From positions 1-54,143 of the forward strand of contig CANRFQ010000009.1 in assembly GCA_947629935.1 (NCBI GenBank): a stretch of DNA of 54,143 nt, in the 5' to 3' direction. This document shows positions 32,958 through 42,336 of this stretch, piece after piece. The position numbers were made by a program, and so were the translations under genes. The notes beneath the pieces were generated by a model. That model saw only the letters and a program-made list of their open reading frames with translations. It was not told the origin of the DNA and did not search any database. Source of the stretch: an uncultured Bacilli bacterium. GTDB lineage: Bacteria > Bacillota_I > Bacilli_A > RF39 > UBA660. Every line of letters begins with the position of its first letter. The stretch's first letter is position 1.

Positions 32958-35900
32958 TTATAAATTCTCATAACGCAATAACTCACGTATATCTTTTTCT
33001 GTCAAATTAGCAAGTTCAACATTAGTAGAAATATCTTTTTCAATTAGTTTATCGCTTAAAGTTTGTTTTTTCTTTTGTAATTCCAAAATTCGTTCTTCAA
33101 TAGTACCATTGGCTATTAGTTTAATTACTTCTACCACTTTTGTTTGGCCGATTCTATGGGCTCGATCAGTAGCTTGATTTTCGGCTTGTGGATTCCACCA
33201 TAGATCTAAATGAATTACAACATCGGCACTCGTTAAATTAAGACCTGTCCCTCCACTTTTTAAAGTAATCAAGAAAACATTAGTATCATCTTCATTAAAT
33301 TTATCAACTAACATTTGGCGGGTTTTAGCATCCACACTACCATCAATAGTATAATAGGAAATATTATTTTCTTTAAAATGTTTGCGAACAATTTCTAATG
33401 CCGATTTAAAACTCGTAAAAAGCAAAATTTTATGATTATTGCTGACAACTTCTTTTACTACTCTAACTAAGTTTTCTATCTTAGCACTTTCTCCTTTATA
33501 GTTTTCATAAACTAAACGAGGGTCAATACATAACTGACGAAGTCTAGTTAAGAGTTGCAAAATTTGGAGTTTAGAACTATTAAAACTAGAATTTTCTAAG
33601 ACACTATCAATTTCTTCGGTTACTTTTTTAATTTCAACGGCATAAAGTTTCTTTTGATCTTCACCTAAATCAATATAAATATTGTTTTCAATTTTTGGTG
33701 GTAATTCTTTGGCAACTTCTGATTTTTTCCGACGCATTATAAAGGGAGCAATTAATTTGTTTAACCTACTAATAGCACTTAAAGCTTCTTCATCCATCTC
33801 TTTAAATTTATATCTTTCATTAAATTTTGTTAAAGAAGAAAGAAAACCTGGCATAATAAAGTCAAATATACTCCATATTTCCGTGACTGAATTTTCTAAC
33901 GGAGTTCCTGTTAAAGCTATTTTAGTTTCGGCCTGAATTTTTTTGACAACTCTAGTATTTTTAGCCAAAGGATTTTTGATATTCTGCGCCTCATCTATAA
34001 CACAAGCTTTAAATTGTTTATTAACATAAAGATCAATGTCTTCGCGTAAAGTTCCGTAAGATGTAATAAATACCGTAGCATCATTTGTATTAATAAAGTC
34101 AATTCTTTTTGTTTTAATCCCGGTAACTAATTGCACTTTTATCTCTGGAGAAAATTTTTTGAATTCATTTAACCAATTGTAAATAAGAGCTGTTGGACAT
34201 ACAATCATAAACTGAGCTTTGGGACTTTCTTCTAATAATTTTTTAAAGAAATAAATTGTTTGAATAGATTTTCCTAATCCCATTTCATCAGCTAAGATAC
34301 CACCTAAATCACATTTATGAATATTGTATAACCACTCGACTCCTCTTAATTGATACTCTCTTAATATCTTTTTCTCTTCCGAAGTAAAGTTTAAGGTATT
34401 ATCCTTATATTTATTAAATTTAGCGATAAATTCGTTAAAGCTATTACTAGTATTAATATAGGAATACTTTTCTTTTTTTAAACTATCTAAATAAATGGCT
34501 CGATATTTAGGAATAATTCCTGAACTTTCTTTTAAATCTAAATCCAAATCGTTAATAAGTTCACTTACTTCGTTTAAGGATTCATCTTCTAGAGAAACAA
34601 TATCACCATTTTTTAATTTATGGTATTTCTTTTTCTGTCTTAAAGAAGAAAGTAAATTACTAAATTCTTGGCTATCTATATCGCCTAAATCAAAATCATA
34701 ATGTAAAATATTATCTTGACCAATAGTGAAATTACCATATATACCTAACTTTTTCTTAATATTCGTCGTTTTTAGCTTTTCCGAAGTAAATACTTGATAT
34801 TTAGTAATTAATTCATCAAGTCCCGCTTCTAAAAAATAAACTATCTGTTCTAAATCAGTTAAAATAATTTTATCTTTAACTATTTCAAAACCAAATTTAG
34901 TTAAATCTTTGATAATAGCCTTTTCAAAAGGAATATCTCTTAATATTTCTTCATTTTGGTCAAAATAGTCAATTTCGGCCTTTTTATAATCTAATTTAAT
35001 TTTACAGGTTACATCACTTCTATTTATATCAAAATAAAGTTTCACATCTGGTTTAGATAAATCGCTTATTTGTTCAATGTCTGGACTTATTTTTACTTCA
35101 TTTTTGATAATTGGTAAAATCCCTTCACTAAAAGTATGTAAATCATCTTTACTAAAAATTAAGGTTTGGACTTCATCCTCAATCAATGTTGTTAATAATT
35201 TTCGATAATCTTGATTTAGATGATATACTTGTTTTTCCCATAAAATATATTCTAAATTATTAGTTAAAGGGATTAAATCCTTTGTAATATTAACATCTAG
35301 AACGTAATCCTCATTTTGTTTGTGCAAAGATATATCTAAAGGCATCTGTTCTTTTATACCGGTGATTAAACCAACATTCTCAATATAAAAATCACGATTT
35401 TGAAAAAGTTTAAAAAGTCGAGGAAAGTCTTTATCATTAATATTTATGGCTCCATAATGAAAATCACAATTATCATACAAAAAATCTAGGATTTTATTAT
35501 CAACATCATCAAAATAATAAATGCGTGGATCATAAATAAAATATTTACCAAATTCAACTTGTCCTTCTTTATCATAATAAGCATTTATAAATTTATTATA
35601 TTTACTACCAATGGCGTATAGTTTATCAAGCCCCAATTTTATTTTAAGATTCCAGTGCTTACCCCAATAAGTTTTATATAATATAAAAATATATTCAATG
35701 TTTATTTTTTTCTTTATTACATTTAAAGCATTATTTTTAGAAAACATAGTCAGAATTTTATGAGATTTCTCTTTTAGAAAATCTTCATTATTTCCTATAT
35801 TAAGTTCATCTTGAAAATTAATAACAACGGCTGGAATGTGTTCACAAGAGTGCAATTTTTGAAATTCAGAGCAATTACAATAAACAGAGGTTAAAAGATG

Positions 35901-36092
35901 ATTAGTAATTCCTATTTTAACAATTTGTTGGTCATTATTGTTGCGATCTTTAACTAAAAAATTAAATTTATCTTCATCAACAAAAGTGCTTTTCCCTACC
36001 GCATTAATCGAGTTTTTATCATACAAATAAGCACTATTGATATGATAGCGATAAACATAATTTTCTAATTGTTGCTCTAAAGTTTTTTTCAT
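32958..36092 (-). CDS. SWIM zinc-finger SNF2-family ATPase
   Basis: A 1044-residue protein. The N-terminus has a SWIM-type zinc motif (YCNC..., then CEH at about residues 72-87), the middle is the bacterial SNF2-associated region, and the C-terminal half is a complete two-lobed SNF2 ATPase: LADEMGLGKSIQT (near 600), the DEAQ box (near 700), TGTPLENS, LKSGGTGLNLTSA and DRAHRIGQ. Bacterial members are RapA-like or DNA-remodelling ATPases of little-known role. No methylase or restriction partner is adjacent, so a defence role is not supported here. AAGGAG precedes the ATG. Confidence 0.93.
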   Translation of the reverse strand: MKKTLEQQLENYVYRYHINSAYLYDKNSINAVGKSTFVDEDKFNFLVKDRNNNDQQIVKIGITNHLLTSVYCNCSEFQKLHSCEHIPAVVINFQDELNIGNNEDFLKEKSHKILTMFSKNNALNVIKKKINIEYIFILYKTYWGKHWNLKIKLGLDKLYAIGSKYNKFINAYYDKEGQVEFGKYFIYDPRIYYFDDVDNKILDFLYDNCDFHYGAININDKDFPRLFKLFQNRDFYIENVGLITGIKEQMPLDISLHKQNEDYVLDVNITKDLIPLTNNLEYILWEKQVYHLNQDYRKLLTTLIEDEVQTLIFSKDDLHTFSEGILPIIKNEVKISPDIEQISDLSKPDVKLYFDINRSDVTCKIKLDYKKAEIDYFDQNEEILRDIPFEKAIIKDLTKFGFEIVKDKIILTDLEQIVYFLEAGLDELITKYQVFTSEKLKTTNIKKKLGIYGNFTIGQDNILHYDFDLGDIDSQEFSNLLSSLRQKKKYHKLKNGDIVSLEDESLNEVSELINDLDLDLKESSGIIPKYRAIYLDSLKKEKYSYINTSNSFNEFIAKFNKYKDNTLNFTSEEKKILREYQLRGVEWLYNIHKCDLGGILADEMGLGKSIQTIYFFKKLLEESPKAQFMIVCPTALIYNWLNEFKKFSPEIKVQLVTGIKTKRIDFINTNDATVFITSYGTLREDIDLYVNKQFKACVIDEAQNIKNPLAKNTRVVKKIQAETKIALTGTPLENSVTEIWSIFDFIMPGFLSSLTKFNERYKFKEMDEEALSAISRLNKLIAPFIMRRKKSEVAKELPPKIENNIYIDLGEDQKKLYAVEIKKVTEEIDSVLENSSFNSSKLQILQLLTRLRQLCIDPRLVYENYKGESAKIENLVRVVKEVVSNNHKILLFTSFKSALEIVRKHFKENNISYYTIDGSVDAKTRQMLVDKFNEDDTNVFLITLKSGGTGLNLTSADVVIHLDLWWNPQAENQATDRAHRIGQTKVVEVIKLIANGTIEERILELQKKKQTLSDKLIEKDISTNVELANLTEKDIRELLRYENL

Positions 36093-36150
36093 TGCAAACT
36101 CCTTCTGTAACTTTTACTATATCAAACTTTTGTATGTTTTGTAAAGACTT

Positions 36151-36181
36151 AAAAAAAGAAATTTAGTCTTTTAAATTTCTT
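36151..36181 (-). terminator. Terminator of the coat-F-like pair
   Basis: Minus strand GAAATTT, eight-base loop, AAATTTC, then T7; overlaps the stop of the gene ending at 36171. Confidence 0.7.
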
Positions 36182-36440
36182 CTAAACTTTCTAAAGTTTT
36201 TAAACATTTTTGTTCTTCTTTAGTAACTTTAGTTACAGGAGCATATTCTAATTTATAAAATCCTTGTTCATTCATATAATTAAAAATATCTCTTTGAGCT
36301 GTTTTGGTATTATTAAATATTTCTTCTAGTGCCGTTGCTAATTTCTCGTTACTAGCTTCGGTAATGGCAGTAGCTAAATTTTTAACCATATTTTTTTCAA
36401 GTTCAAGCAGAATATTTAAAATTTCTTGGTTTTTAGTCAT
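36171..36440 (-). CDS. Spore coat protein F-like (CotF domain) protein
   Basis: An 89-residue four-helix-type protein with the coat-F pattern: ILLELEKNMVKNLATAITEASNEKLATALEEIF, then AQRDIFNYMNEQGFYK (the M..GWY-like end motif). CotF-domain proteins are structural spore coat components with a ferritin-like fold (family knowledge). It follows a smaller helical partner by 16 bases, the usual paired arrangement. Here Trp of GWY is replaced by Phe. Confidence 0.7.
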   Translation of the reverse strand: MTKNQEILNILLELEKNMVKNLATAITEASNEKLATALEEIFNNTKTAQRDIFNYMNEQGFYKLEYAPVTKVTKEEQKCLKTLESLEEI

Positions 36441-36456
36441 TATCCTTTTTTCCTTT

Positions 36457-36654
36457 CTATTTTAATAATTTCAAACATTTTTCACAGTTATTTTTATGCT
36501 CTTTGGCTACTCTATTTACGATTTTTTGAGCTTGTTCATCTTCTAATAAACTGCCAAAATGAGCAAAAGCGTTGTAACAATTAATATTCCAATTAAATAT
36601 ATCAGTTACATAACTTAAATCTTTAGTGGTTAAATTACTTTCATCTTTATTCAT
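36457..36654 (-). CDS. Small helical partner of the CotF-like protein
   Basis: A 65-residue protein with the pattern LTTKDLSYVTDIFNWNINCYNAFAHFGSLLEDEQ..., as in the short coat-associated proteins encoded beside CotF genes in Clostridia and Bacilli. AGGGAGG precedes the ATG. Only similarity of pattern and context supports the coat assignment. Confidence 0.6.
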   Translation of the reverse strand: MNKDESNLTTKDLSYVTDIFNWNINCYNAFAHFGSLLEDEQAQKIVNRVAKEHKNNCEKCLKLLK

Positions 36655-36751
36655 AAGTTTCCTCCCTTAATAGTATCTATGAAAGATAAAAATTTATACA
36701 AAAAATTAACCTATTTAAAAAGCCCACATATATTATAACGAGGTGAAAATC

Positions 36752-37672
36752 ATGAAATATGATTATCAATTTGGCAACACGGCTTATCAATATGATGGTA
36801 AATACGGTGTAAAGTTGACAAAATATAAGATTTTGGCACCCGAGCAAGAACAAGACCGACAACCAGGTATGGAATATTTAATGACACCGCTACCTATTTT
36901 CGATAATCCTAACTATAAAGGCAGTGGAAAGTTAAAAGATAAGGTAGCCATTATTACAGGTGGAGATAGTGGCTTAGGTAAAGCAGCAGCGATTGCCTTT
37001 GTTAAAGAGGGTGCTAAAGTAGTTATTCCTTACTATGATGAACATCAAGATGCTAAAGATACTAAGGAGTATATAGAAAAACTGGGTGGCGAATGTTTAT
37101 TTTTAAGTGGGGATATTGCTGATAAAAACTTTGCCAAAAAGATAGTAAAGGAAACGTTAAATAGATTTGGTAAAATTGACATTCTTGTAAATAATGCCGG
37201 AGTCCAATATCAACAAGATGAATTAACTTGTATTTCCGATGAGCAATTTGATAAAACGATGAAAGTTAATGTCTATGGCATGTTTTATTTAACTAAAGAA
37301 GTACTACCCCATTTAAAAAGCGGAGATTCTATCATTAATTTAAGTTCCGTAACAACTTTCTATGGGGAACCCCAATTAATAGATTATGTGACAACTAAAG
37401 GAGCTATTGTCGGTTTTACGAGAAGTTTAGCACGGAATTTAGCTCTTAAAAATATTCGAGTAAATGCTATTGCTCCTGGATTTTACTGGACTCCTTTACA
37501 ACCTGCATGTTGGGTTAAAGAAAAAATACCTTCTTTAGGAGCAGATGCCGCCATGGCCAGAGGTGCTATGCCTTATGAGCTAGCGCCCACGTTTGTCTTT
37601 TTAGCTAGTGATGATTCTTCTTATGTTACTGGCCAAGTCTTACATAATAATGGTGGTCAAATAATGGGATAA
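36752..37672 (+). CDS. Short-chain dehydrogenase, general-stress YdaD/YhdF type
   Basis: A 306-residue SDR with an N-terminal extension containing QPGMEYLMTPLP, typical of the GS39/YdaD/YhdF group. The NAD(P) site is TGGDSGLG (69-76), NNAG follows, and the catalytic S and Y-V-T-T-K are in SSVTTFYGE..DYVTTKGA. Substrate not known; relatives are stress- or spore-linked in Bacillus. The ATG at 36752 is chosen after AGGTG; an in-frame GTG at 36743 overlaps that site. It is divergent from the coat-F pair. Confidence 0.92.
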   Translation: MKYDYQFGNTAYQYDGKYGVKLTKYKILAPEQEQDRQPGMEYLMTPLPIFDNPNYKGSGKLKDKVAIITGGDSGLGKAAAIAFVKEGAKVVIPYYDEHQDAKDTKEYIEKLGGECLFLSGDIADKNFAKKIVKETLNRFGKIDILVNNAGVQYQQDELTCISDEQFDKTMKVNVYGMFYLTKEVLPHLKSGDSIINLSSVTTFYGEPQLIDYVTTKGAIVGFTRSLARNLALKNIRVNAIAPGFYWTPLQPACWVKEKIPSLGADAAMARGAMPYELAPTFVFLASDDSSYVTGQVLHNNGGQIMG

Positions 37673-37689
37673 GAAATTATCCTTTTTTT
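37667..37689 (+). terminator. Terminator of the SDR gene
   Basis: GGATAA-GAAA-TTATCC followed by T7; the stop codon lies in the left arm. Confidence 0.8.
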
Positions 37690-37963
37690 AACTATAAAAT
37701 TCTTTTTGAAAAATTCGGTAAAATACTTCTAAAAATAACTGATATTTGTGTTCGATTTCTTCAATTGATAAATTTAATAAAATAGCTGTATTCGTAAAAC
37801 TTCTTTCCTTTAATAATATTTCTTCGATAATTTTTTGTTCAAAATTTGTCAGTTTTAAATAAGTTTTTCTTATAGTATCAAATAATTCTTTTCTCATTAA
37901 ATAATTTAAGGGATCTTCATTATTATATACACAATCCTTATAATCAAAGATATTAGTAATCAT
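37688..37963 (-). CDS. Sigma-factor region 4-like protein (second half of a split sigma)
   Basis: A 91-residue protein. After a short acidic start with NEDPLNYLMRKEL, residues 35-85 read as sigma region 4: LTNFEQKIIEEILLKERSFTNTAILLNLSIEEIEHK, i.e. 'Ls..E..v...' followed by a helix-turn-helix. Its ATG overlaps the end of the upstream region-2 gene by 11 bases in another frame, with AAGGA eleven bases before it. Together the two ORFs equal one small sigma-70-family factor. It may work as a separate subunit, as in SigO-RsoA of Bacillus, or be joined by frameshifting. Confidence 0.55.
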   Translation of the reverse strand: MITNIFDYKDCVYNNEDPLNYLMRKELFDTIRKTYLKLTNFEQKIIEEILLKERSFTNTAILLNLSIEEIEHKYQLFLEVFYRIFQKEFYS

Positions 37964-38705
37964 ATACTTCTTTTCCTTTCATATAATCTTCATTAAATTC
38001 AATGTTATTTTTACTATATAATCTTGAAAAATCTACTAGTCTGCCAAAAAGGATTTTTCGGACATAGCAATTTATACTATTAATATTGTTTAAAACTATT
38101 TTCGATAATGTATCAAATAAGATTATAACTGATTGATTAATAAGTTCGGAAGTTTCTATAATATAATTTTTCATATAATGGCTTCTCATGTAATTTGTAT
38201 ATTTTTCTATTAAATTCTGATAATAATCTAAAATTTTATCAGCCATATTTTTATGACCATATTTATAATGAACAATCAGTTCATATATCGATAGATTTTG
38301 ATTTTCCATATTAAAGATATTTTTAAAATGACGATATGTTATTACTTTTAAATCATTTTCTTCTTTATCATAAAAAAACCAAGTATAATAAATTAACGTT
38401 TTTTTAGAATGATTTTTATAAGACAGTCTTTGAATATGAGGCCAAGATATTTTAAGAATTTGGCAAACTTGTCTTAAATTTTTAGAAGTTTGACTACTTT
38501 CTAAAAGTTGAAAAGCATTTTTAATATTTTTTATTTCTTGACGCCGCAGATAGATTTTTTCAGCGTATTTTAACCGTTCTTCATCCGATAAATCATTTAA
38601 AGCATTTTTATTTTTGGAATTATAAAATATATTTTTAATTGCTACATAGCAATAATTATTTTGAGTGCTAAACTCGTGTATTTGTTTATTTTTTTCTAAA
38701 AGCAT
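37953..38705 (-). CDS. Sigma-factor region 2-like protein (first half of a split sigma)
   Basis: A 250-residue protein. Residues 1-145 are an unknown helical domain with one HTH-like segment (SKNLRQVCQILKISWPHIQRL). Residues about 150-235 resemble sigma region 2: KILDYYQNLIEKYTNYMRSH..., then ETSELINQSVIILFDTLSKIV and YVRKILFGRLVDFSR. The chain stops before region 4, which is in the overlapping next ORF. The ATG at 38705 follows GGAGG; an in-frame TTG at 38717 is inside that site. The gene is divergent from the radical SAM operon. Confidence 0.55.
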   Translation of the reverse strand: MLLEKNKQIHEFSTQNNYCYVAIKNIFYNSKNKNALNDLSDEERLKYAEKIYLRRQEIKNIKNAFQLLESSQTSKNLRQVCQILKISWPHIQRLSYKNHSKKTLIYYTWFFYDKEENDLKVITYRHFKNIFNMENQNLSIYELIVHYKYGHKNMADKILDYYQNLIEKYTNYMRSHYMKNYIIETSELINQSVIILFDTLSKIVLNNINSINCYVRKILFGRLVDFSRLYSKNNIEFNEDYMKGKEVYDY

Positions 38706-38838
38706 TAAAACCTCCAATTATACAACTGCTCTATAATTGTTTATAGCAAAATAATACCATATGAATTTAAAATAATAAATCTTACAAAATGTCTCACTTT
38801 TTTTACCAAAAATTAGAAATATTTTTATAAACATTTGT

Positions 38839-38867
38839 TTGCTTTTTGTTTTTCTTTATTATATAAT
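38839..38867 (+). promoter_or_regulatory. Promoter of the radical SAM operon
   Basis: TTGCTT (38839-38844), 17-base spacer, perfect TATAAT (38862-38867), 16 bases before the start codon. Confidence 0.65.
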
Positions 38868-38883
38868 AGTTTTGGTGATAGCA

Positions 38884-40092
38884 ATGGAACTAAAAGAAAA
38901 ATTAAAAATTTTAGCCGATAGTGCCAAATATGATGTTTCTTGTTCCTCAAGTGGAAGCAAACGTAAAGGTGATTTAGGAAATACATCATTTAGTGGAATT
39001 TGTCACTCCTTCTCCGCCGATGGCAGATGTATATCTTTGCTGAAAATTTTACTTACTAATTGCTGCATCTATGATTGCAAATACTGCTTAAATCGCCAAA
39101 GTAATAATATTAAAAGAGTTATATTTACGCCGGAAGAGATATGTTATATAACTATTAATTTTTATAAAAGAAATTATATTGAAGGATTGTTTTTATCTTC
39201 GGGAATTATTAAAAGTCCTGATTATACCATGAATTTAATTATTGAAACTATCACTCTACTGCGCCGAAAATATCATTTTGGAGGTTATATTCATGCCAAA
39301 GCTATTCCTGGATGCAGTGAATATCTTGTTAAAAAATTAGGCCTGCTTGTTGATAGATTAAGTGCCAATATTGAATTACCGACCGAAAAAGGCATTAAAC
39401 TTTTAGCGCCCAATAAAAATTTTGGTAATACCGAAAAAATTATGGGGTATGTTAAAAATAATAAATCGAATAAGTTTGTTCCGGCGGGACAAAGTACCCA
39501 AATGATTATTGGAGCTACTCATGAAAGTGATTTAGATATTATGCAAAAAAGCGAAAACATGTATAATAATTTTAAACTAAAAAGAGTCTTTTATTCGGCT
39601 TATATTCCTGTTAATAAAGATAACTTATTGCCAACTTTCGAAAAACCTCCCTTAATAAGAGAACATCGCTTATACCAGGCCGATTGGTTACTGCGCTATT
39701 ATGGGTTTAAGACCAATGATTTATTAGATGATCAGCATGTTAATTTTAATTTATTAATTGATCCTAAAGCTAATTGGGCTTTAAATCATTTGCAGGAATT
39801 TCCTAAAGATATTAATAAATGTTCTTATTATGATCTTTTGAAAGTTCCCGGTATTGGAGTAACGAGTGCCAAAAGAATAATGAAATCTCGTCAACATTTT
39901 CAAATTACCTTTAAAGATTTAAAAAATATGGGCGTAGTCTTAAAACGAGCAAAGTATTTTATAACTTGTAGTGGGAAATATTTTATTGATAAAACTTTTT
40001 TTAATAAAAATTTCATCGAGGCTAATTTAGTTTTAGAAGATAAACAAAAAAGTAATCCCTCTAGAAAACAGTTGAGTTTCTTTAATGAATAA
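38884..40092 (+). CDS. Putative DNA modification/repair radical SAM protein
   Basis: A 402-residue radical SAM enzyme with C61-x3-C65-x2-C68 (CIYDCKYC) binding a [4Fe-4S] cluster, an N-terminal Cys/Ser-rich start (YDVSCSSSGS) and a C-terminal helix-hairpin-helix (LLKVPGIGVTSAKRI) for DNA contact. This is the family annotated as radical SAM protein linked to uracil-DNA glycosylase-like partners (TIGR03916). The actual lesion is unknown. The ATG at 38884 follows GGTGATAGCA; upstream in-frame starts lie in the promoter. The next gene overlaps by eight bases. Confidence 0.9.
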   Translation: MELKEKLKILADSAKYDVSCSSSGSKRKGDLGNTSFSGICHSFSADGRCISLLKILLTNCCIYDCKYCLNRQSNNIKRVIFTPEEICYITINFYKRNYIEGLFLSSGIIKSPDYTMNLIIETITLLRRKYHFGGYIHAKAIPGCSEYLVKKLGLLVDRLSANIELPTEKGIKLLAPNKNFGNTEKIMGYVKNNKSNKFVPAGQSTQMIIGATHESDLDIMQKSENMYNNFKLKRVFYSAYIPVNKDNLLPTFEKPPLIREHRLYQADWLLRYYGFKTNDLLDDQHVNFNLLIDPKANWALNHLQEFPKDINKCSYYDLLKVPGIGVTSAKRIMKSRQHFQITFKDLKNMGVVLKRAKYFITCSGKYFIDKTFFNKNFIEANLVLEDKQKSNPSRKQLSFFNE

Positions 40093-40828
40093 TATTTATC
40101 TATATCAAGACGATTTTATTTCGCTTCTAAACCTAATTAATTATCTCATTAAAAACAAAATAAAACCCGATAATATAAAGCCCCTTTCTTATTGCCCTAC
40201 TTTACTCGATGAAGTAATTAATTTAAAAATAGAGCCCACTAATAATGTAATTGATTTTATTATCAAGATTGGAAATAACAAAATTTTTAATATAATATAT
40301 TATGTCTTTCTTTCTGATAATGAAAATAAAGAATTAATTATTTATTATTTCTATTTAAATCTTTTAAAATATCAAACAAATATCATTTATATGCGTAATT
40401 TAAGGTGTGTTACGAAAGCTTTAAAAATTGCTAAATATGTTGGCAATGAAGCCCATCGTCTTAAAGGCTTTGTTCGTTTTCAAAAACTGGAGCATGATAT
40501 TTATTATGCAGAAATTGCTCCGAATAACAATGTTTTATTTTTAGTATCCAAACATTTTAAACGTCGTTTAAAAAACGAGTATTGGTTGATTAAAGATGTT
40601 AAAAGAAAAATACTAAGTATTTACGACAAAAAAGATTTTTATTTAATTGATGAAGATAATTTTCAAATAAATGACTTAAAAGTTGCCCAAGAAGAAAACG
40701 ATATTAAAAATATGTGGAAAGAATTTTATGATACTATTGCTATTAAAGAAAGACATAACGAACGTTGTCGAATGAATTTCATGCCGAAAAAATATTGGAA
40801 ATATATTATAGAAATGAGTGATGAATAA
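40085..40828 (+). CDS. DUF4130-type DNA metabolism protein, partner of the radical SAM enzyme
   Basis: A 247-residue protein with the TIGR03915/DUF4130 pattern: VGNEAHRLKGFVRFQKLEHDIYYAEIAPNNN, HFKRRLKNEYWLIKDVKR and the final MWKEFYDTIAIKERHNERCRMNFMPKKYW. In other bacteria it is always found beside, or fused near, the radical SAM protein or a UDG domain (family knowledge). No UDG domain is seen here. Overlaps on both sides (8 bases and 1 base) show a tightly coupled three-gene operon. Confidence 0.87.
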   Translation: MNNIYLYQDDFISLLNLINYLIKNKIKPDNIKPLSYCPTLLDEVINLKIEPTNNVIDFIIKIGNNKIFNIIYYVFLSDNENKELIIYYFYLNLLKYQTNIIYMRNLRCVTKALKIAKYVGNEAHRLKGFVRFQKLEHDIYYAEIAPNNNVLFLVSKHFKRRLKNEYWLIKDVKRKILSIYDKKDFYLIDEDNFQINDLKVAQEENDIKNMWKEFYDTIAIKERHNERCRMNFMPKKYWKYIIEMSDE

Positions 40829-42336
40829 TGAAAAAAATTGTGACCGGTGAAAATTTATATCAAAAAATGGAAGAAGCTATTAATTTGCTTTGCAATACTG
40901 TCAAAACAACTTTAGGACCCAAGGGATGTAATGCTATAATTGATCACTCCGCTTTTTCACCCTTTATTACCAATGATGGAGTAACTATTGCTGAAAATAT
41001 TGAAAGTGAAGATGAAGTTGTAAATACCATATTAGAATTAGCAAAAGAAGCTTCTATTAAAACAAATGAAATCGTAGGTGATGGCACAACTACCACATTA
41101 GTTTTACTGCAAAGCATTTTTAATAATGGTTTAAGATTAGTCAAAAATGGTATTAATCCGCTTCTTTTAAAAGAAGAACTTGATTTAGAAACGCAAAAAA
41201 TATTGGCGAGTATTAAATTAGAAAGTCGTCGACCAACAAAGACGGAATTAACAAGTATTGCCTGCACTTCAGCTAATGATGAAAAGATTGGTAACTTAGT
41301 CAGTTCTGCCTACTTTAAAGTAAAAAATAAAGAAGCTATAAATTTAATAGAAACCGAAGAAAATCTCATCAAAATGGAGTTTTTAAAAGGATACACATTT
41401 AACATTTCTTTATCCTCACCCTATTATTTAAAAAATACGCCAAGCTTAGACTTAAACAGTCCCCTATTTTACTTAGCCGAAAACTTAACAGATCTAGAAA
41501 CAATTTCTGATGCCCTAAATTTTGCAGAGAGAAGTCAAGAAACCCTAGTCATAATTGCCAAAGAATATGAAGATTATGTAGCAAATGAAATAATTTCTTT
41601 ATATTTACAGGAAAATGTAAAAGTGATTCTTCTAAAATTAGAAGAATATGGTCTAAATAAAGAAATTATTTTTGATGATTTAGTCGCTATTACTAATAAT
41701 ACTAAATTTACGAAAGTAAGAAGAATTCTTATTTCTACAGAACAGGCAACTATTGCCTTTGATAACAACTATAATACTACAAAAAGAATTGAAAATATCA
41801 AAAAAGAATTATCTAGTGTTACAATTGATAAAAGCTTTTATCAGAAACGTCTGGCTATGTTCCAAAAAGGATTAGTAAATATTTTAATAGGAGCTCCTAC
41901 AGCTACCGAAAGACGGGAAATGAAAATGCGTTTTGAGGATGCTTTATGGGCCATTGATAGTGCAACTTATGGGATAAATAGCGGTTGTGGACTAACCTTA
42001 TATAAAATAAGTGAAAGCATAAAGGTAGAAACTAATGCTTCTAAAATTTTACATGATGCTTTAAAAAAACCATTTGAACAAATAATGACTAATGCTGCTT
42101 TAAATACAGAAACTATAATTAAAGAAATAAAAAAAGAAAATTATCAAGTAATTTTCAATGTTAAAACTAATAATTTTGAGTCTATTGCTAATACACCAGT
42201 TTTGGATGCTACTAAAGTTATAGAAAGTTCTTTATTAAATGCTATATCTATATCGGGAATGCTACTAACAACTTCCTCATTAATTATCAATGAATATCAA
42301 AATAATTTAAATAAAATAAATGATCCCGAATTATAA
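40828..42336 (+). CDS. Divergent GroEL-like chaperonin
   Basis: A 502-residue group I chaperonin relative. Conserved ATP-site segments are present: TTLGPKGCN (28-35), ITNDGVTIAENIE, VGDGTTTTLVLLQ (D85) and ERREMKMRFEDALWA (equivalent of GroEL D398). It deviates where GroEL has VPGGG (here INSGCG), lacks the GGM tail and is about 40 residues short. No groES is adjacent. It starts within the stop of the DUF4130 gene (TAATG). Probably not the housekeeping GroEL; it may fold or hold the two upstream proteins (inference). Confidence 0.85.
   Translation: MKKIVTGENLYQKMEEAINLLCNTVKTTLGPKGCNAIIDHSAFSPFITNDGVTIAENIESEDEVVNTILELAKEASIKTNEIVGDGTTTTLVLLQSIFNNGLRLVKNGINPLLLKEELDLETQKILASIKLESRRPTKTELTSIACTSANDEKIGNLVSSAYFKVKNKEAINLIETEENLIKMEFLKGYTFNISLSSPYYLKNTPSLDLNSPLFYLAENLTDLETISDALNFAERSQETLVIIAKEYEDYVANEIISLYLQENVKVILLKLEEYGLNKEIIFDDLVAITNNTKFTKVRRILISTEQATIAFDNNYNTTKRIENIKKELSSVTIDKSFYQKRLAMFQKGLVNILIGAPTATERREMKMRFEDALWAIDSATYGINSGCGLTLYKISESIKVETNASKILHDALKKPFEQIMTNAALNTETIIKEIKKENYQVIFNVKTNNFESIANTPVLDATKVIESSLLNAISISGMLLTTSSLIINEYQNNLNKINDPEL

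Noticed and set aside
32958-36092. Defence island around the SNF2 ATPase
   Set aside because: Neighbours are tRNAs, coat-like proteins and an SDR; no nuclease, methylase or other defence gene is linked.
40828-42336. Housekeeping groEL
   Set aside because: Shorter than usual, no groES next to it, altered GGG motif and no GGM tail; called a divergent paralogue instead.
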